Below are positions 44,176 through 56,506 of a stretch of 64,000 nt of DNA, piece by piece. Positions within the stretch are counted from its first letter, which is position 1. Each line of letters starts with the position of its first letter. The position numbers were made by a program, and so were the translations under genes. The DNA comes from Eonycteris spelaea (Eukaryota > Chordata > Mammalia > Chiroptera > Pteropodidae). The stretch lies in the NCBI GenBank assembly GCA_003508835.1, contig PUFA01000003.1:12935501-12999500 (forward strand), written 5' to 3'. The notes under the pieces were generated by a model, which saw only the letters and a list, made by a program, of their open reading frames with translations, had not been told where the DNA came from and searched no databases.

Positions 44176-46449
44176 TGCTAGGATAATATGTCATTAAAAA
44201 ATTATCATCTTCCCTTTACTGTATGCTATTTTATACCTTTTATACCTGCTTTCCCACCTTCCTAACATTAGAGCAGAGGCCTGCGTTTTTATCTTCTTCT
44301 ATCAAAAGTTGCAATTGGAAAATGTTTTACATCTGTCTTTCACCACTTAAGATGAATGAGAATCCTCACACCACCTTCCCTGAGGGTATGTTCATGTTCA
44401 GCCATGTATTCTGAGTTGTGGAATGGAAGATTTTTGTCTCTGTTAAAGGATATGGCATCAGGGCAGATTGTGGAATGGGACGGCATGTTTTTTGACACTC
44501 TGGTCTCTGAGCGGCTAATATCTACTATTAGGAATACAGATTGCACACATCACTTTACCTTCCAGAAAACAGTGTGAGGAATTGGCTAATAATTGTAAGA
44601 TGGGAAAGTTTGGTTTTATAAGATGATAATCTCCCAAAAAAATCTCTGCAGTTCAGAACTTCATTCACCAGTGTAATGTAGAATATTCCTTCTTTTTCGG
44701 AGGAGACAGTTAACAAACAGTTTCTCTCTTTTTCTTCTATTCTTTTAAAAAAATCTAAATAAATGTATCTTTAGTGTCATTGCTGTCGTCTCCATTTCAG
44801 GGTCTCTCTACTCTGCCTCAGACCTCCTGGGGACTCAGAAGAGAGAACATCTGTTTGTCTGTTTTGCTCCCTTTTTTCAGAACCTGCTAAATAGGGAAGA
44901 AGCTAAATTTTTAATGTTCCCAAAGCTCTATGTATGAAACGATGATATTGGGTGGCAATTGAAGAAGAGTTTTAAGACAGGCAATTTTATACCAACTTAC
45001 ATAATGCATGCCAAAGTGTGAGGCTGTTATGAATCGCATCTGCAATTGTGAGCTGCATAATACAGCAATAGTATTTGAATATTATCAGATTGTAAATGGC
45101 GGAAATGCAGTATTAAGTGTTTGTGAGGAGTGAATTATGCCCTATTATATCGCTGAGACCCTGGGAGCAGTGGAAGCAGCCGGTGGATGAAGGGTTTCTC
45201 TGATTTATTAACATGGTTAGTTGACTGGGATTATGCTTCTTTTTATCTGCGACACCATTATCAGTTCTGAGGCTCTACTCGAAAGAGGACACACACAGTG
45301 AGGAGGGATAATGGTCACATGTCTCCCCTCCCACATGCCACAGCACCTGGAACATCCAGCATCATTTGACTCTCTTTGGAAGGAACTGAGAAACCTAGAG
45401 AAATATATAAAGAAAAAAAAAAAAATCTCTAAAAGCTAGCAAGAGAATTTGGGGAAAGCTGGAGATATGGAAAAGGCTCAAGAGGAACATGATTACAGAC
45501 TGTAAATACCTTCGAGGTAGCACTATAAATGAAGGGTAAAAATTATTCACAGTCTCAGATGATGGCAGGAGTAGGTGCAATGGCCTGGAGCTAAGGAAGA
45601 AGAAGCCTGAACTAGATAATAAAAAAAGTTGATAGCAGTACGAATGACAGGACAGAAAAATAGGTTCCCAAGAGTCATTGCAGATTTCAAGGAATAGGTT
45701 AAATAAATGTTAACAAGACTGATATAATGAGGAGAGCCGAATAGATGTAACAAGTAGAGTTTGGTGCTCCTCTTTCTAGACACACTGATGAAGTAATAGA
45801 TGCAAACATTTTCCACACTGAATGCAGTTTTGTCGATCTTTTTTACAAAATCTTTACTCTCATATAACAATGTCATATTTAAAAAGCAAAACCTCCAATT
45901 AGATTGCCAGCTGGAAGGTCACAATCAGCAAGCATGATGACTTTCTTGCCCCTACAAATATTCCCATTCCTGACTTTGAAACCTGGATGGAGAGATTGTA
46001 TGAGTTAAAACAGGCTGATGGGTTAGAGAAAGCTTATTGAAGGAAATGAGCTCTAAAGAATAGGGATTTAGGGCATGGTTTACATGATTTACTCATTATT
46101 TATACATGATAGTTCAAAAAAGGATTTGTGTTAGTAGTTGAGGGTTTAAATAAGGACAAGAAAGGGAGATTATTGTTCTAAGTGGGCATGCCTCATGGAT
46201 TTTTTTCAGTTGTCTCCTAACTGAATTCAGCGGAAAATGCAACTTCTGCAACCAAACAGTCCCTCCTAGGTTGCAGGGTTGAAACATGAAGCTCTCAAGG
46301 GTTGATGGTTGTTCTTGATAGACAATTAGATGGAACCGTTATATCAACAAGTGATATGAACCTGAACATTTCGGAGATGTCTCCACATCAGTATGTAGAG
46401 TGTTACATCTAATCTCTACTCTATAAATTCAAGAGGGAATATGGTGCAC
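44176..46449. other. Unique DNA containing the best candidate non-coding conserved element
   Basis: No transposon is recognised. From about 44930 to 45290 the sequence is of even complexity, with octamer-like ataatgcatg at 45001-45010, aattgtgagctgcataatac and several CpGs (gaatcgcatc, atatcgctgag, tctgcgacacc). This is the composition seen in deeply conserved developmental enhancers. A run of A lies at 45411-45425. Frames such as 45547-45876 minus have no recognisable product. Confidence 0.4.
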
Positions 46450-47487
46450 ATAACATAGCCTCTCTTTCCATCACCAGTTCATTGTGCTATTAGAAATAAA
46501 TCCACAGACATATTGGAGGATCAAATCTGTTGGGTGAGAAACCATAAATACTACCAAAAGTATGGAAAGCAACTTGAGCCAGACTACAGACTGGTACAAA
46601 AAATGAAAATGGTTCTAAAAGTGTGGTGTCAGGAGCAGGGTGGGGCTGAAGCAATTGCAGGGCAATTAGATTAGATGGCATCTCTCCTCACCTCCACATC
46701 TTTGTCCAAGCAGTGAACAACAGTGATGCCCAGACAACCAAATTAAGGAGTGTGAATATATAGAGCAAAAAGCAAGGTAATAATGACTCGAGAGACTGCT
46801 AAAGCTCAGGGTGAATAGGTCAACTCCACATCTAGAACACTTTCACTTCTCCTTCATTGCAACTCTCCCCAGACCTCAATATAAACATCAATAGTATGAC
46901 CTGGGCCATAGCCCAGAGTCTATGCAAATAGGTACAGCATTCCCGGAAAGGTAACAGTGGATACTAAAACAAAGATAAAACACACCCATGCATGACCAAA
47001 TATCTGGAGAGAGCCACATCATGAAGGAAAGGCAGAAGACACAGCAAATGGAAGAACGGATGCTCGCAGAATAGAACAAGCTGAGATATTAGACTCATTG
47101 TTATACATATTATCTGAGAAGCACAACAGGATATTATAATTAGTTTTTTAAAAAAGAATTCAATTTGAAAACTTGGAAGCTGAAAATTTAATCCTTGAAG
47201 TAAAAAAAAAAAAAGTGAATTGAAAAGTAGACAATTCAAATACTAAAGAGTAACAAAAAAATTTTGGTGAGATGTAATTGTGGAGATTCCCTCACTCCCA
47301 CAGAGTATAAAAGAACAAAGACATTGAAGTACATGTGCAAAAATTTGGACGTATGTCCAGTAATGTTCTCAAAGAGATCATAGGAAAATGGAGGGAGAAA
47401 TAGACAAAAAGAAAATTTCAAAATTTCCCAAGACTGAAGAAAGATATGAGTTTCTGCATTGAAAGAACCCACCAAATATTGTGCAAC

Positions 47488-47572
47488 AGGAAGGAAGGAA
47501 GGAGGGAAGGAAGGAAGGAAGGAAGGAAGGAAGGAAGGAAGGAAGGAAGGAAGGGAGGGAGAAGGAAGGAAG
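47488..47572 (+). repeat. (GGAA)n microsatellite inside old L1 sequence
   Basis: About twenty GGAA-type units with gggaggga interruptions near 47501 and 47551-47561. Minus-strand frames across it (47236-47592, 47378-47665), including the longest of the window, are runs of FLPS from translated repeat. Confidence 0.95.
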
Positions 47573-48844
47573 ACTGCACATAGAAATATCATTGTGAAAT
47601 TTTAAAACTCCAAATATAAAGGGAATCCCCATAAGTGCCTTAAGAGAGTGTAAATGGGATTTCAAACAAAGAAACCTCTCTTGACCTCAAATTCTTATCC
47701 GTAATTCTGCATGTAAGAAGCCTACTTCCCTCAAGATTCTTTGAGAAAACTGCATTGAACTCTATTATTTAATTTTTAGGGCAAAATAAAGACATTTTCA
47801 GATTTTTTTTTATGGCATGAATATTTTACCATCCATAATTCAAGTCTGAAAGAATTACTAGAGCATACATTCCAGCAAGTAAAATAAATGATTCCTTGAG
47901 AAGGAAATGGAATTTAAGAAGCAGCAGTGAGCAAAGAAATCAATAAAATGTATTGCTAAGTCTAAATGAACATTGATTACAAAATATCAACCTGAAACTA
48001 AAATCACATATGATATTGATGTTAGGTAACACCATTAAACATGCAGCAGAGAGTGAGTTTCTAAGGAATAGTTATTCACAGTTTTCTTTCTTTCTTTTTT
48101 TCTTTATTCATGGGCTTATATGTGGTCTTATTTCTCCTGTTCTGGCATGGGATGATAGGGAGATCTTTACTTTTCTGAAAACTTGTCGTAGCTATCATCC
48201 AATTTTATTTTTTAGATGTTTTATTTACTCCTCTTTATGTGCACTGTAGCACTAGATAGATTATAAAATCTTCCAAGGAAGTGAGTTTATTAATTTAATA
48301 GATCTGGTAATACCAGCATTTTGAAGGTGTTAGTTAGATAAAGATATAGTATAGTTTTCTATGCTGGCTGGGACAGGATATATCATGGAATCAGTTAGGA
48401 AGCAGAGATGATTATACTAAACCAAGAATCATACAAACAAGTCATGCTTTTGTAAAATAATTTGTCTGTATGGTGCTGAGGAAAAGAGAAACCTTATAAC
48501 ACACACACAAAAACAGCTGCCTTTCTCTGTTAGATGAGAGAATAGTCTATTGCAGACACTAATATGTGAAAACCTAGACCTTATGAAAAACCCCAACTCT
48601 ACAAAAAAAAAAAGGCTCTGAACTCTCAACTGCCACAAGAGCCCCCTGAATATCTTATATAGGATAAATTCACCCCCTTAGTAAATGTAGTAAAAAGAAA
48701 CAAGCTCAAAATCTACAAAAGACATTACAAAGCAAATAAGAAAGGGAATACTACCAAAAAAATGTTGCCAGGTGTAGAAAAAAATATAGACCAAATATTC
48801 CACCATCATTGGAGAAAGAGGCTATGTACAACTCTGCTTTGAAG

Positions 48845-48850
48845 CAAATA

Positions 48851-48893
<43 letters not shown>
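48845..48893 (+). repeat. (AAT)n microsatellite
   Basis: Fifteen or so AAT units, uninterrupted from about 48850. The minus strand gives an Ile run in a spurious frame. Confidence 0.95.
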
Positions 48894-50454
48894 TCAATAA
48901 TGCAACAGTGTGGCAAGAGTAGAAAATGAATATTGTGAGCTAAAATACAATAAGTAGAATAAAAAATTTTAAAAATAATCACAGAAATGTAAGTGAAATA
49001 GAAACACAAATAAAATATAATAATGTTCATAGAACATAAAATAAAAAAAATATGCCAAATGAAACAGATATAAAGAAAGGATTTACAAGGGAAAAAGCCC
49101 AGAAAATAGAAATTCAACCTATATACAAAGTCATTAAAAAAAAATGTACATGTATATCAAATATTGAAATATGTAACTCAAGACAACTTTGATTTAATTA
49201 AAATATTATTTCTACATATTAAAAAAATAGAATCCGGAATAATCAGAATGATCAAGTCTGAAATGCATCAGAGTAATGCCACCGGACTTCAACTATATAG
49301 ATAAAGAACTCTTAGGGCATTTTGAGAAGTAAGCAAATCACTTATAAAAGGGGAAAAAAAGAAGCAAACAAGTCTGGTCACAACTTCTCCAAGCAACCAC
49401 TAACACAAGAAGACAGTGGGACAACATCTACGAATTCCTTGAAGATAGAAAGTGACCTAAGGATTTTATATCTTGACCAAATGTTAATTAAAACATCAAA
49501 AAAAAACAAATGGTTTTGAACATGCAAAAACTCAGGAAAAATATTCTGTAAACATGTTCATGATTTTACTTCAAGACCAGAGTCAACTCAGGTATGACTA
49601 GAGAAACTACAGCAAAATAACTGGCAGTGTGAGATGCCCACATTTAACTGTAAAACACATTTGAGAACTAGCTGATAGAACAGAAACAAAAGTTATATGT
49701 GCCAGAATATAGGCATTATACAGATAACACAAATTGGGAAGAGAAAAAGTTAACTAGTTGGGAGATAGAATCAAATTAATCAAAGTATAAGCTTATTTAA
49801 AGTAAAGGTAGATACTAATTAAGAAAATAAAATTAAATAGGAGAAATTTGTAGATAAGAAGATGTCCATAATGACACTGAATAGACTTAATACTTTGAGA
49901 CTAATATAAAAGTAATAATTAAAAAAAAAGGATATAGTCTTTCTTAAATATCAGAATGATGAACATGTCTAAAAATGGCACAGGAAACTATTTAAAAGGG
50001 CTATGCAAAAGCAGATATTAAATCTACACGTATATATCATTAAATTTAGATTTGTTAAACTCACCTTTTATAAAAAGAAATGACTCTTAGATGTAATCAT
50101 TTAATCGCAAACCAAAACCCCAAGTTCAATAAATCTGTGATCTATAGATATCACCATCACACGCAGACACACATGTGTAAATGTAACACAAAAATATGGA
50201 ACATTTTAAAATTGGCAAGAATCTAGAAAAAACTCAAATAAAAAGAAAGCAAAGGTCATGATCTTAGTATCAGATGAATTTGTGACTGAAATGCCCTAAA
50301 TAGAAAAAAATCACTTGTAACTAATAAATAGTAAAATTAGCAATAAAAATAAAACCAGTATAAATATCTATACTCCAAATAGCATGGCAGTAACACTCTT
50401 AAACATAACACCAGGATATACTAAGCAAAATGAGTAAAAACACATTATTAGTAG

Positions 50455-50835
50455 ACTCTGTCCCCGTATTCAGGATATTTGAAGAGGAAATTTGGGGAAA
50501 GTTTTAAAAAAGGGGTAATTTACAAGTTCAGGGTATGGAATTGTCAGAATCCCAGGGCTGGTAACAGCAAGCTTTTATCAACCTTAGCCCTCAAGTAGCA
50601 AGAGATATAAGCCATTTGCAATACATAGAAGCAGAGATTTCCCCGTAGTAAACCAATGGCATATTACAGTTACCTTCCACCTGGTATTGTCTTTCAAAAC
50701 AAGCTAACTTGGTAATAATGGAAAATTAACGCACACATATTACATATAGTGAAAAATGCTGCCTATTATGCCAAAATCCTGAACCTTGTGACAAAAGTAG
50801 AAATAATGTAATTAATAAAGAGGAAAGATGGGAGA
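50455..50835. other. Unassigned segment interrupting the L1-lineage block
   Basis: The A-rich L1 character breaks here. The sequence (for example gtcagaatcccagggctggt and caagcttttatcaacctta) is more balanced, and L1-like sense sequence resumes afterwards. It could be an LTR or other insertion, or a non-homologous filler. No target duplication was seen. Confidence 0.4.
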
Positions 50836-51031
50836 GAAAAACAAAAAATAGAATAACTTCTTTGTTGTATAGGCTATAGATAGGCATTAAAGATACTGGA
50901 AAACAACTGAGAAATCAGAGGAAAAAATGTTAAATATGAAAAAGGCTAAGAACATTTAACAAAAGTAGAGATACAAAGGTTACCACTAGAACAAAAATAC
51001 AATCTTTAAATACCATTAAATATTTTATAAG

Positions 51032-51088
51032 TATACACACACACACACACACACACGCATACACACACACACACACACATATACACAT
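51032..51088 (+). repeat. (CA)n microsatellite
   Basis: acacacacac units with one cgcata interruption near 51056-51061, ending in atatacacatat. Lies in old L1 sequence. Confidence 0.95.
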
Positions 51089-52127
51089 ATCATGCAAAAA
51101 AGAAACAGAGCAAATATAAAAAATATGCAATGATGAAATATTATGGCAGAGTTGAGATCAAGCAAAGCAGTCATTTTGATGAATGTGAATGAACTCGAGT
51201 TATCTAATAAAAGATAAAAACTTCTTATTTGGTTCACAAAACAAGACCTAACTGGATGCACTAGCAAAGAAAGGTGCCCAAACTAAAGAAACTCAGAACA
51301 CTAAAAATAAAATTATACCGCAGCAGTATACCACAAAAATGGAAACAAACAGAGAACAGTAGTAGAGATCCTAATATCAGAAAAGGTAGAAGTTAAACTC
51401 AAAACCATTAAATGTGAAAAAAGAACACTTTTTAAAGCTAAAACCTACAAATAACAATGAAGATGTAACATATCTGAAACAAGTAACAATGACCACCTTT
51501 ATGAAACAAAAAGTAAAGGATATGCAGACATAAATATAAGCACTAATAGGATGCTTTTATATATCACTCTAGAACAAGATGGAGTAAACAAAAAATAAAT
51601 AGAAATGTAAAAGACTAAAAAATGTAAGATTAATTTTATGGACATGTATTAACTTTACACTCTGATAAAGGAATTACAACTCCTTCTCAAGCACCTAAGG
51701 CACATTCACTAAAGTTGATCACAAGCTAAGTTATAGAAAAGACATCAGTAATTTCTAAAAAGTAGAAATACAAACAACACCCGGATAGAAATAAAACTAG
51801 AAATTATCAGCAATGAACCAAAATCAAAAGACTCTTCCAATTGGAAAATTAACAATCCTTCTATGAATCAACTCTTTAGTAAAAGGGGAAATTTAAACTG
51901 AACTCGTAAATTGTTATGAAAAAGAATGACAATAAAAAACACTGCACATCATAACATATAGGATGAATATAGAGCAGAGAGCAGAGGAGAATTCATAGCA
52001 TTAAACTCTTTAATGAGTAAAAATGAAAGAAGGATAATAAATGACATATTCCCCAGCTCAAAAAACTAGAAAAAACTCAACAAAGCAAACACAAAGAAAA
52101 TGCAAGATAAGAATGGATAAAAACTGA

Positions 52128-52192
52128 AAAGGAAGGAAAGAAGGAAGGAAGGAAGGGAGGGAGGGAGGGAGGGAGGAAGGAAGAGAAAGGAG
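52128..52192 (+). repeat. (GGAA)n/(GGGA)n microsatellite inside old L1 sequence
   Basis: ggaaggaaagaaggaaggaa, then several ggga units, then ggaaggaagagaaagg. A second GGAA array in the same L1-lineage block. Confidence 0.95.
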
Positions 52193-52430
52193 AAAGAAAT
52201 CAATGAAGAGAATAAAAGCTGGATCTAATGAATAAATCAAAATCCTGGGTTTTTCTCTTTTTTTTAGTTTAGCAAAATAGACAAAACAGTAGCCAACCTA
52301 ATCAAGAAATAAAAGGAGAAAGCAAAAATATACATTATCTTGTATATCATGTCTTATCTGATATAAGCAGGGGAACATAACCATTTTAACAAAAAGAATT
52401 TTACAAATCATGAAACCGTATTATTTTATG

Positions 52431-53229
52431 TAAGTAAACTTGAAAGCCTAGGGGAAATAGCATTTGGGAAAAACATAGGACACATAAAGGATATGGGAGC
52501 ATTATGATCAAGAAAGATGTTATTACATGCAACATAGAAATCAGGAAATAAATTTAGATAGGGTACTGTCCTCTAGAATTCTATTTCTGAATTATAAATA
52601 TAGAAATGTTTGTTAATCAGGAAAATTGTCACACACTCATACCTATCATCCTTCTCTCAACTCTCACTCTAATCAAACATTATGATCAATATATAACCTA
52701 TAACCCAGTCTGGCTTCTGAATATCTTTGACCCTCTGCATTCTACATTTTATCCCCACATTCCCCCATCACCTTTTGGACTGCAAGATGGGTAAATGAAC
52801 ACACAGGCTATTGTGGTGATCTATTGAAAAACTGGGGGATTCACCTTGCAAATATGCAAAGCATTAATGACCATTTAAGTAAAATTCCCCACAGGCTGTT
52901 CATTAAGTCCAAATCAGGCTTCCTGCTGTGGCTCCTCTGAAAGAGATGACAGGCCTCTGTGTCCTAGAAATGGGACACCCACTGGGAAGTAAGGACTTTC
53001 AAACTTACTTTATGACTTCTGGGTAGGTATCCCATGAAAAGACCCATGAGGGAGCTTGACTTTCACATCTGAGTAGAATGAATATATATTTGCCTGTCAT
53101 TTCCATGTTAGCTTATAGCTAGCTGCCTGATTATCACTTTCTAAAACCACCATATAATAACTTGAGGTCATTAATATTTGATATAAAACTATTGACCAAA
53201 GCAAAATGAATCCTTAAGTATAATTAATA
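52431..53229. other. Non-coding interval
   Basis: No exon. The first 150 bases may still be eroded L1; after that nothing is recognised. Confidence 0.4.
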
Positions 53230-53345
53230 ATTATTAAACTATTACTAATATTTACTGAGCACTTACTGTGTGTGACATTCTAAATGCTTTATTCCTATTA
53301 TCATTCAATCTTCACAACAGTCTTATGAGAAAACTGAAACGCAAT
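53230..53345 (-). mobile_element. MIR SINE 3' half, antisense
   Basis: tactaatatttactgagcac, ttactgtgtgtgacattcta, aatgctttattcctattatc, attcaatcttcacaacagtc and ttatgagaaaactgaaac match antisense MIR closely (aatatttattgagcac, ttactatgtgccaggcac, gcgctttacatgtattatct, catttaatcctcacaacaac, gatgaggaaactgaggc). Confidence 0.8.
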
Positions 53346-54374
53346 TTGTATCTGTTCATTTCATGATTTTAAGTAGATGACAGATTTTTTTCTTAAAGTA
53401 TATTCAGGGTCTCTCTAAGTTTAATTTGTGATTCAATCTACCATCTTAATAATGATTTTTTTTTTTGCTAATGTTTTATATCATCGTTATTTAAATGGAT
53501 TCCATGGAATTTGGAACCAGGTTTCAGAGACCTGTGATTACACTGAGCACACATTATAGGTCACGAGGCCACCAATACATGTTTCAAAAGGGTGAATTTT
53601 AGCAATGTACAATCCACATCCAAAAGAAAGATGATAACTTTGTTTTCTTATTCTGGTATGAAAAATATCATGCTTTATGAAAGACATATTCTTACCATAC
53701 AAGAAGTGAGAATGGACAAGAGGTATTTCCAGCTCTAATTCTAAGGTAACAGGAGAATCAAGTCTCCTTAGCCACAGATTTGTTAATTTTTGTGATACAG
53801 GGTAACACGTGAAAGAGTAAGGAGGTGATTCATTTCTTATGTTTATGATAAGAAATACGTAGAGAGAAGATGTGTTGAAATTTTTCGCTCAATTTAGTAT
53901 TGAAAAATTTTTTATTATTACTCTTGAACATTTTTATTTTCCACAGTTTAGCATCATGCATCTTATGTTAGTGAAAACTAGCATAAGCATAACATTTGAT
54001 TGATTTTTTAAACTTTCACCCAACATTCAATAACTCTTTAATTTAGACCTCATAGTACCAAACCATTTTGTAAGAGAAGGTCTCTACTTAGAGTGTAAAA
54101 GAAGAATGAAAAACGATGCACATCAATCTTGGTGCACAGAGGCTGGGCAGACAAGAATTTCCCACTGCTGATTTGGTTTTAAGATCCTCTTTCAGATAGC
54201 TTTAAGATGATTAGAGTACCTAAAGAGTTTCTAAGACTGACCAAGTCTTTGTTTAAGTTGAGTAGAAAAGATGGGAGATTATTGGTGTCATAATTCTTGA
54301 TATTTCACTGGTTAGAACACAACAGTTTGGCAACATAAGGAGATGAAAAGAGTGTGGGATTACAGCTTGGCTAG
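53346..54374. other. Unique non-coding DNA
   Basis: No exon or assignable repeat recognised. A T-run lies at 53457-53466. Confidence 0.4.
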
Positions 54375-54560
54375 TCTCATAACACCCACATGACTTGAGC
54401 TAGCTTCAAATCTTTCTGAGGCTCAGTCACTGCCTCTCTATAATAGGATGATGATGCCCACTTTCCTCCCGGGATTGTGTTGTAGGAATTAAATAAATTA
54501 ATGTCTGTAATGTACTCAGCACAGAACCCAACATGGTGTGTGTGTAATTGAGTCCATACT
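54375..54560 (+). mobile_element. MIR SINE
   Basis: tctttctgaggctcagtcac, tgcctctctataataggatg, atgatgcccactttcctccc, gggattgtgttgtaggaatt, aaataaattaatgtctgtaa, tgtactcagcacagaaccca follow the MIR sense order (ctctctgagcctcagtttc, ctcatctgtaaaatgggga, taatacctacctcatag, ggttgttgtgaggattaaat, gtaaagcgcttagcacagtg). Well preserved. Confidence 0.85.
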
Positions 54561-55047
54561 TTAAAATTAAGAGCAAGGTGATACTAGGTTCTTTCTAAAG
54601 GACTAGTGAAGCTTGGGGAAAACCCAGGAATTCTAACCACTAGGAATATTTATCTCAACAGTTAATATTTACCACAGAGGTAATACGTGTGATTATTTTG
54701 GCCCTACTAAATCAAGCAGTCCCATACATCCTGTTGAGTAGGTTTGTTCACCCCAGCAACAAAGACATTTGTAGTAGTGTCTGGCATATATTGAAAGTCC
54801 CAACACCAATGCACAAATTTCTTTTCTAGCTTTAGATGAATCTCAGTTCATGCATGTAACAACTTAGTTTTGCTGTTCCTGACCACTCATGTCTACAGTT
54901 GCAACAATAGAAAGTAGACGATACATCTCAATTTTTTATCCTTTTTATAATTTCAGTTAATAGAAATGATTTTTCATTTATCTTTCCACACATAATATAT
55001 AAGGCAAAAAGAATTGTGTCTCTGGTGACTGTTCCGAATCAAAGGAT

Positions 55048-55050
<3 letters not shown>
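54561..55050. other. Unique non-coding DNA
   Basis: No feature recognised. Confidence 0.4.

Positions 55051-55096
<46 letters not shown>
55051..55096 (+). repeat. (GT)23 microsatellite
   Basis: Uninterrupted GT units, ending in ttgtatt. On the minus strand it gives a threonine-histidine run in a spurious frame. Confidence 0.95.
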
Positions 55097-55099
<3 letters not shown>

Positions 55100-55350
55100 T
55101 ATTATGTGCTTGTTGGGTCAAAGGGTATACTAAGTTAAAAAGAGAGCAAAGAAGGAGTTTTGTGGAGTCCATATAATAACTAATTTCAAAGAGACTCTTT
55201 GGTATAAGTCTAACTAATAAGAGATCAGATACCCTTCACCAGAGCTATATTCCAGTATATATAGCATGATCAGAGCTATGGTCCCTAGATATGCTTGAAT
55301 TTAAGGTGGACTCACAACATCTTATTTCAGTGCAAAAATTTCTAAAGAGA

Positions 55351-55361
55351 ACAAAATCCTC
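55351..55361 (+). repeat. Left copy of an 11-bp direct repeat flanking a complex L1 locus
   Basis: acaaaatcctc, identical to 57051-57061. It lies directly before a T-rich L1 tail read in antisense, as expected of a target-site duplication. Confidence 0.65.
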
Positions 55362-55600
55362 CTTTTTAAAAAAATTAATTAATTAGCTAATTAGTTAATT
55401 AATTTGTTTTTCAATTAGAGTTGACAGTCAATCTTATTTATATTACTCTCAGGTGTACAAAATAGTAGTTAGACATTTATATAATTTATGAAGTGATACC
55501 CCCAATTAATCTAGTACCTACTTGGCACTACACTTAATTATCACACTTTTATTGACTACATTCCCAATGCTGTAGTTTATATCCTTGTGACTATTTTTGT
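55362..55600 (-). mobile_element. LINE-1 3' end, antisense (outer tail)
   Basis: An AT-rich tail (55362-55410, including an imperfect palindrome of aatt/ttaa units at 55373-55404) is followed by attagagttgacagtcaatc, ctctcaggtgtacaaaatag, tagttagacatttatataat, ttatgaagtgatacccccaa, tagtacctacttggcactac, tattgactacattcccaatg and ctgtagtttatatccttgtg. This is the reverse complement of the 3' UTR found in sense at 3896-4070. Confidence 0.85.
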
Positions 55601-55603
55601 ACT

Positions 55604-55884
55604 TCTTTTTTTAAATACATTTATTTGAGTGACATTGGTTAATAAAATTATATAGTTTTCAAGTGTACAATTAATAATATGTCATCTGTATATAAAATTG
55701 TGTGTTCACAACCCAAAGTCAAATCTTCCATCATCATATGTTTGACTCCCTTTACCCTTATCTACCCCCTTTTCCCTCTGGTAACCACTAAACTGTTGTC
55801 TGTGTCAGAGTTTTTGTTTGTTTGTCTTGTTCATTTACTGCTTTTAGTTTCCTGTACTACATATTTGTGAAATTGCATGGTTCT
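55604..55884 (-). mobile_element. LINE-1 3' end of a different subtype, antisense
   Basis: Starts with a T run, then gtgacattggttaataaaat, tatatagttttcaagtgtac, taatatgtcatctgtatata, attgtgtgttcacaacccaa, agtcaaatcttccatcatca, cctctggtaaccactaaact and gttgtctgtgtcagagtttt. I know this as another laurasiatherian/bat L1 3' UTR read backward. It is distinct from 55362-55600. Confidence 0.8.
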
Positions 55885-56463
55885 CCTATAAAGGAAATCC
55901 CATTATATTATTATCAGATTTTTCATCAGAAACGGCAAGCTAGAAGGAGGTAGAATCAAATATTTGAACTATTGAAAGAGATAAATTACCAACCAAGAAT
56001 AATATATCCAGCAAAGTTATATTTTAGATATAAAGGGGGAAATAAAGACCTTTCCAGACATACAGAAACTGAGGGAATTTTCTATCACAAGGCCTTCATT
56101 GCAGGAAATACTGAAGGGGGCTATTCTACATGAAACAAAAAGACAAAAAGACACAAAACTATGGGTAAGATGACTAACAGAGACAAAAGTAGGAAATTGC
56201 AAACCTTATTCAGAATAGGTTATTCTACACTTAAATATTATATAATGGTTAAGGGGGTAAAAACTTTTAAAAGAGAGAAGACAATAGCTACTGCAACTCA
56301 TAAATGAACTCACAACGTAAATAGAAGTAATTTGTGACAACACAATCATAAAAAGGGAGGGGTAAATGTATGAACTTACAAAAGGGAATGGAGATAAGAC
56401 ACACACAGGAGAAAAAGGACTACTGGATATATGAAATTCGCTTTTACATAAACTTAATGGTAA

Positions 56464-56506
<43 letters not shown>

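Larger units (their letters stand above)
46450..50454 (+). mobile_element. Decayed L1/HAL1-lineage LINE, ORF1-side region
   Basis: A long purine-rich plus strand, typical of L1 sense sequence. Recognisable blocks include catcattgtgaaattttaaaa (47589), ggcaaaataaagacattttc (47780), agaagacagtgggacaacat (49410), agtgacctaaggattttata, tctgaaatgcatcagagtaa, gaagatgtccataatgacac (49858), gaatgatgaacatgtctaaa (49953) and gcaaaggtcatgatcttagt (50248). These recall the mammalian HAL1 or old L1M sequence around and after ORF1. All frames are broken. The 5' border is uncertain. (GGAA)n and (AAT)n arrays have expanded within it. Confidence 0.65.
50836..52430 (+). mobile_element. Decayed L1-lineage LINE, ORF2-side region
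   Basis: gtagagatcctaatatcaga (51362), tctagaacaagatggagtaa (51570), agttgatcacaagctaagtt (51713), atagaaataaaactagaaat (51786), gcagaggagaattcatagca (51980) and cagtagccaacctaatcaag (52288) have the order and wording of L1 ORF2 endonuclease-to-early-RT DNA (for example 'ggcaatcctcatatcagac', 'gaccacaagctag', 'gaactagaaatcaa', 'aacaaaatagacaaaccattagcc'). Many stops and indels; no functional frame. Confidence 0.65.

Noticed and set aside
47236..47665. The longest minus-strand frames (118 and 95 codons), rich in FLPS
   Set aside because: They run through the (GGAA)n array; the translated repeat keeps the frame open. No gene signal.
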